From Astragalus membranaceus (Eukaryota; Streptophyta; Magnoliopsida; Fabales; Fabaceae), in assembly GCA_039519185.1 (NCBI GenBank), contig CM076847.1:77401747-77465746 (forward strand): 64,000 nucleotides of DNA, given 5' to 3'. The translations under genes and the position numbers were made by a program. Position 1 is the first letter of the stretch. Each line of letters opens with the position of its first letter. Positions 60,880 to 64,000 of the stretch are shown here, piece after piece. Under the pieces are notes generated by a model. The model had not been told where the DNA came from. It ran no database searches and saw only the letters and a list, made by a program, of their open reading frames with translations.

Positions 60880-61010
60880 TTGCGCCTGAGTCCAGGAAGG
60901 CGCCTAAGAGGGCGCCAACATCAGGACTTTGTACCTTGACACAAGACGCCCAGGAGGGCGCCAACATCAGGAGGCATGGCACAAGGCGCCCACGAGGGCG
61001 CCAACTTCAA
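60880..61010. repeat. Short GGCGCC hairpin repeat block
   Basis: Three spaced units of the type AAGGCGCC-N4-GGGCGCCAACATCAGG (60898, 60946 and 60984 regions). They share the GGCGCC-loop-GGCGCC design with the minisatellites at 56.5 and 63.5 kb. Confidence 0.6.
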
Positions 61011-61323
61011 AACACAGCCCTTTGCCACGAAGCGATATGAAGTTGTATATTCAGGTGCACAAGGCAAGAACGTGTGCCCGAGGCCATCCAACACGTGCCA
61101 ATTATAAACATAAGAAACAAGCTAGGCAAAGAAGAAACATAGACATTTCAAAAGGTAACATAAATATCAGCGGACAATGACAACGAGGTCAACCCTGTTG
61201 GGGTGAAATGTAATACATAAACTGTCCCGAAGACAGCAAGGCTCCATTAAGCAAGACACATAACAAAATTCAACAAGTCAAAGAAAAATTACACAATCAA
61301 AGCAACAGGACTGAAAGAAATAA
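61011..61323. other. No feature recognised
   Basis: Spacer between the hairpin block and the stop codon of the minus-strand ORF. No motif or repeat seen beyond two ACAC-rich stretches. Confidence 0.4.
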
Positions 61324-62982
61324 TCAGGGGGCAACGACATCGAAGTCAACCCCGTTGGAGTGGTATTTGACGATCCTCCCGTCCCGAACATCATGGTCAA
61401 ATTGAAAGACGCTCGACTCTAGAATGGCTTCCGGATACAAACACTGAACATGGCTAATCGCCTTATCATAAGCGGCATAGGAAAAGTCTACAGCCTTCTC
61501 GGCCACCATCTGCACCTTTGTCTCAGCCTCATCCTTCAGTTTCTTCATACTATCCAATTGAGATTGGAGCTCCTCCACCCTCTTCTTGTACTCATCCCTC
61601 TCAGCATAGGCCGCCTCCCGGTCTTTGATAGTGACGAGCAGCCTCTTTGGCCCGACGAGCAGATTCCAAAGCTTCATGAAGATCTACCTGAAGTTGATTC
61701 TTATCCAACACAAGTTGATCCCTCTCCTCGCTCAACCCTACATAAAGGGAAAAACAACACAACATGGTTCAAGATTCCAAACTACAGATACGTCAAAAAC
61801 TCAAAGAAATAAATCAAAAGGGTTACCTGAATGAGATCCGCGCCCCCTCTCAGCTCCCCACTTCGCATGCAGACTCTCCCCAGCCTTGACCATACACATG
61901 GCAAGTTCGAAAGTGTGCTCCTAGAGGTGGTCACGCTCTTGCGCAGTGAAGCTAACAGAAGCAAAGAATTGAAAGAAGAAAATAAAGGCACACCAATCCA
62001 AACAAGCAACCTAAGAGCTCAACAGCCTCGGGAATCGTTGAGGCCTTTGATAGTTCACCACACAAAATCTTTTGGGGAGTAGTGGACAAGCGACTGACAA
62101 TCCTCCTAAGCATACTTAAAGTCCTCAGCTCAGAATCTGATAACTTAGACGGGAGGACGCAATAAGACCGAGAAGTGCGGTCAGCATCAGCATTACACCA
62201 CCTCAAATGAAACCTATCTCGGACCAAACACCCTTGTTCATCAAAAAAGCCCATGCTATCCACAGCCTTCTGACTAGAGGTGACGAGGTAAAAAAACTTA
62301 AACCTCTAATCATGCTGATTATCCAAATGCACTTGAAAGAAAGCACAGCTGGCCCACCATTTCAAGCATAAAAACTCGTAACGAGTGATGCCACCCGAAG
62401 ATTCTCGACGACGCTGCACCTCGAAGATAGTCAAGAAGACCCTTAAGTTGCACTTCCTTTGTAAAGCTCTCATCACCAATTCGAAACACTTCACGAAGCA
62501 CCATGAATTTGGGTGGAGCTGAGATGGAGCTATCTGGAGGTGGTTTAAGACTTCCAGTTGAAACGGTGTAAAGATAGGAGAAACCCGCACCTTATAAATC
62601 ACACTATGGAACATCATGAATTTCCAGCCATCAGGAACTCTGCACACTCTATCATAGGGGTCAACCACCACAACCCGCCAGTCGCCTCCCAGTCCGTCTT
62701 GTAGGTAGCGGGGGGCTCTTTCCCTGGAAGGTAGAAACTTCTGGTAGAGTGAACGGCACGAGCAACCCAGTCATAATTTAAACCACCGATCTCCACCACT
62801 TCATGCTCAAATGGCAAATCATCATCAGAAGAGGTAACGATAAAGCCAGGGACGCCCCCTTCCTCTGAAGGCACAGTATCATCATCTACCGCCGACGGCC
62901 CTCCCTCCACAGCCTGCCTCATAGTAGGGGTGGGACCAGGGTACACCACATTCGTCCGGGCTGTCTCATTCGTCCTCGCCAT
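61324..62982 (-). pseudogene. Transposase_28-type ('putative gypsy type transposon') ORF, decayed
   Basis: Minus-strand reading in several frames. The N-terminal piece (62982-62614, MARTNETARTNVVYPGPTP...) is acidic. The middle (62671-62306) has VSPIFTPFQLEVLNHLQIA and PSQLHPNSWCFVKCFELV, the signature of the plant Transposase_28 family, then EFLCLKWWASCAFFQ. A further piece (62263-61952) includes DRFHLRWCNADADRT. The C-terminal piece (61677-61324) is a coiled coil (ERDEYKKRVEELQSQLDSM) ending DGRIVKYHSNGVDFDVVAP. There are at least three breaks. The function of this family is unknown. Such extra ORFs, often antisense to gag-pol, are known from Tat elements. Confidence 0.75.
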
Positions 62983-63300
62983 CTCTCAACCTGCAGGATA
63001 GGGGGCAGAACAAGTAGTTACGAGACAGACAACAAAAACTTGTAGACAACCCCCTCTCCTGATGATGGAGAGTTCCACAAAACAAGACATGCTCGAAAAC
63101 AGGAAAGCTAGAAATAAAAGCTAAAGGTCAGCCCAAATTACCTTAGTAAGTTAGAAGCGGCAAAGCTCGTGGAAATGTCAAACAGATAATGGTGAAGACT
63201 GAAGAAGCAATTCCCCTCGGCAACAAGCAAGCCCTGAAATTTCATCAAGAAGAAAAGTAGGCTAAGAGACACGATGAGCAACAAAAAAGCAGAGTGCCGA
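62983..63300. other. Upstream region of the minus-strand ORF
   Basis: No domain, repeat or clear promoter seen. GC content rises toward the minisatellite. Confidence 0.4.
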
Positions 63301-63317
63301 GCACATGTCTACAGAAG

Positions 63318-63600
63318 CCGGCGCCCATGAGGGCGCCTATGAAGAAGCAGCCAGCGCCCATAAGGGCGCCTGGCAGGGCGCCAATGAAGAAGTAGCCAGC
63401 GCCCATGAGGGCGCCTGGCAGGGCGCCAATGAAGAAGCAGCCAGCGCCCATGAGGGCGCATAGCAAGGTGCCAATTTTGAAGCATAAACCGCCCATGAGG
63501 GCGCCTAGCAGGGCGCCAAGGCAGCCACAGGCGACACCCAAGAGGGCGCCTGGCAGGGCGCCAAGACAACATAGCACAACGCCCTAGGGCGCCCAAGAGG
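63318..63600. repeat. 45-bp GGCGCC-rich minisatellite
   Basis: CCAGCGCCCA recurs at 63351, 63396 and 63441 (45 bp exactly), with more diverged copies on both sides. Because 45 is a multiple of three, the minus strand has an open frame of 15-residue repeats (GALPGALMGAGCFFI type). This is probably incidental to the repeat and not a protein. Confidence 0.8.
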
Positions 63601-63654
63601 GTGCCGGATCCCCTTTCGTAAACCCCTGTGCAACGCAACAAGGCGCCAATGGCG

Positions 63655-63906
63655 CCCATGAGGGCGCCAGATCCTGTCCAAGAGGCGGCAGCCAGATCAA
63701 CGAGACAAGGCGCCCATGGTGCCCATGAGGGCGCTAGATCCTATCCAAGAGGCGGCAGCCAGATCAACGAGACAAGGCACCCATGAGAGCGCCAGATCCT
63801 GTCCAAGAGGCGGTAGCCAGATCAACGAGACAAGGTGCCTATGGCGCCCATGAGGGCGCCAGTTCCTGCTCCAAGAGGCGGCAGCCAGAACAACGAGACA
63901 AGGCGC
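63655..63906. repeat. ~67-bp GGCGCC minisatellite, inverse of the 56.5-kb array
   Basis: CCAAGAGGCGG recurs at about 63678, 63745, 63803 and 63871. The sequence is the reverse complement of the 56440-56832 repeat, showing that the two blocks come from related elements in opposite orientation. It is cut at 63906 by an LTR start. Confidence 0.8.
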
Positions 63907-64000
63907 CTGATAACCCATATTTATATGAGTTATTTGTGCTCTTCTCACTTAAATCTAAGCAAGTTCTCTAGTAATTCTAGTACTTTAATATGTAAATTTG
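63907..64000 (+). mobile_element. 5' end of another LTR of the solo-LTR family
   Basis: TGATAACC, then a TTATATGAGTTATTTGTGCTC segment, aligns by eye with the start of the 58151 LTR (TTATATAGGTTATTTATGCTC). Both continue with AGTAATTCTAGT and a TTAATATGT/TTAAATATGT segment. The element continues past the window. Confidence 0.75.

Noticed and set aside
63245..63659. Minus-strand 15-residue repeat ORF (GALPGALMGAG), resembling a membrane protein
   Set aside because: It is explained by a 45-bp minisatellite that happens to be a multiple of three; more than one frame is open.

Overview
This window is nuclear DNA from a flowering plant, most likely a eudicot. It is AT-rich. It holds spliced exon fragments of plant gene families (SBP-box/SPL, ABCB/P-glycoprotein, an Arg/Asp/Glu-rich splicing-factor-like protein), plant Ty3/gypsy LTR elements with a Tat-type gag/protease, a Transposase_28-type ORF, and an Au-like SINE end. 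I see no complete, clearly functional protein-coding gene, no tRNA or rRNA, and nothing prokaryotic. Nearly all long ORFs are pseudo-exons, their antisense shadows, or repeat read-through.

Region 1 (1-990) is the left flank: mostly unassigned DNA, an Au-like SINE end, and an RD/RE-rich exon copy. Region 2 (991 to about 52,525) is a head-to-tail tandem array with a period of about 11.7 kb: four full units (991-12769, 12770-24467, 24468-36145, 36146-47824) and a partial fifth (47825 to about 52525). Each unit is a mosaic. It carries decayed exons of at least three unrelated gene families, all on the minus strand and many with splice sites. It also carries five blocks of an A-rich satellite of about 172 bp, an internal duplication of about 1.7 kb, and, at the end of each full unit, a 329-bp LTR with 51 bp of adjoining Ty3/gypsy pol end. 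That truncated retroelement end forms the junction between units.

Region 3 (about 52,525-54,430) is the right flank. It holds a less repeated version of the same modules (SPL, ABCB, two RD-rich exons) and then two tandem copies of a 5' exon and a TATA-containing minus-strand promoter. It looks like the 5' end of an ancestral chimeric gene whose downstream part was amplified into the array.

Region 4 (about 54,430-64,000) is nested retrotransposon DNA. It contains an old LTR interrupted by a minus-strand 3' LTR with its polypurine tract. Next is a plus-strand Tat-like gag/protease pseudogene interrupted by a 1,469-bp solo LTR with a perfect 5-bp target duplication. After that come a 97-bp tandem repeat, a minus-strand Transposase_28-type pseudogene with a C-terminal coiled coil, GGCGCC-rich hairpin minisatellites, and the start of another LTR of the solo-LTR family at 63907.

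Family assignments come from reading motifs by eye. No database search or alignment program was available.
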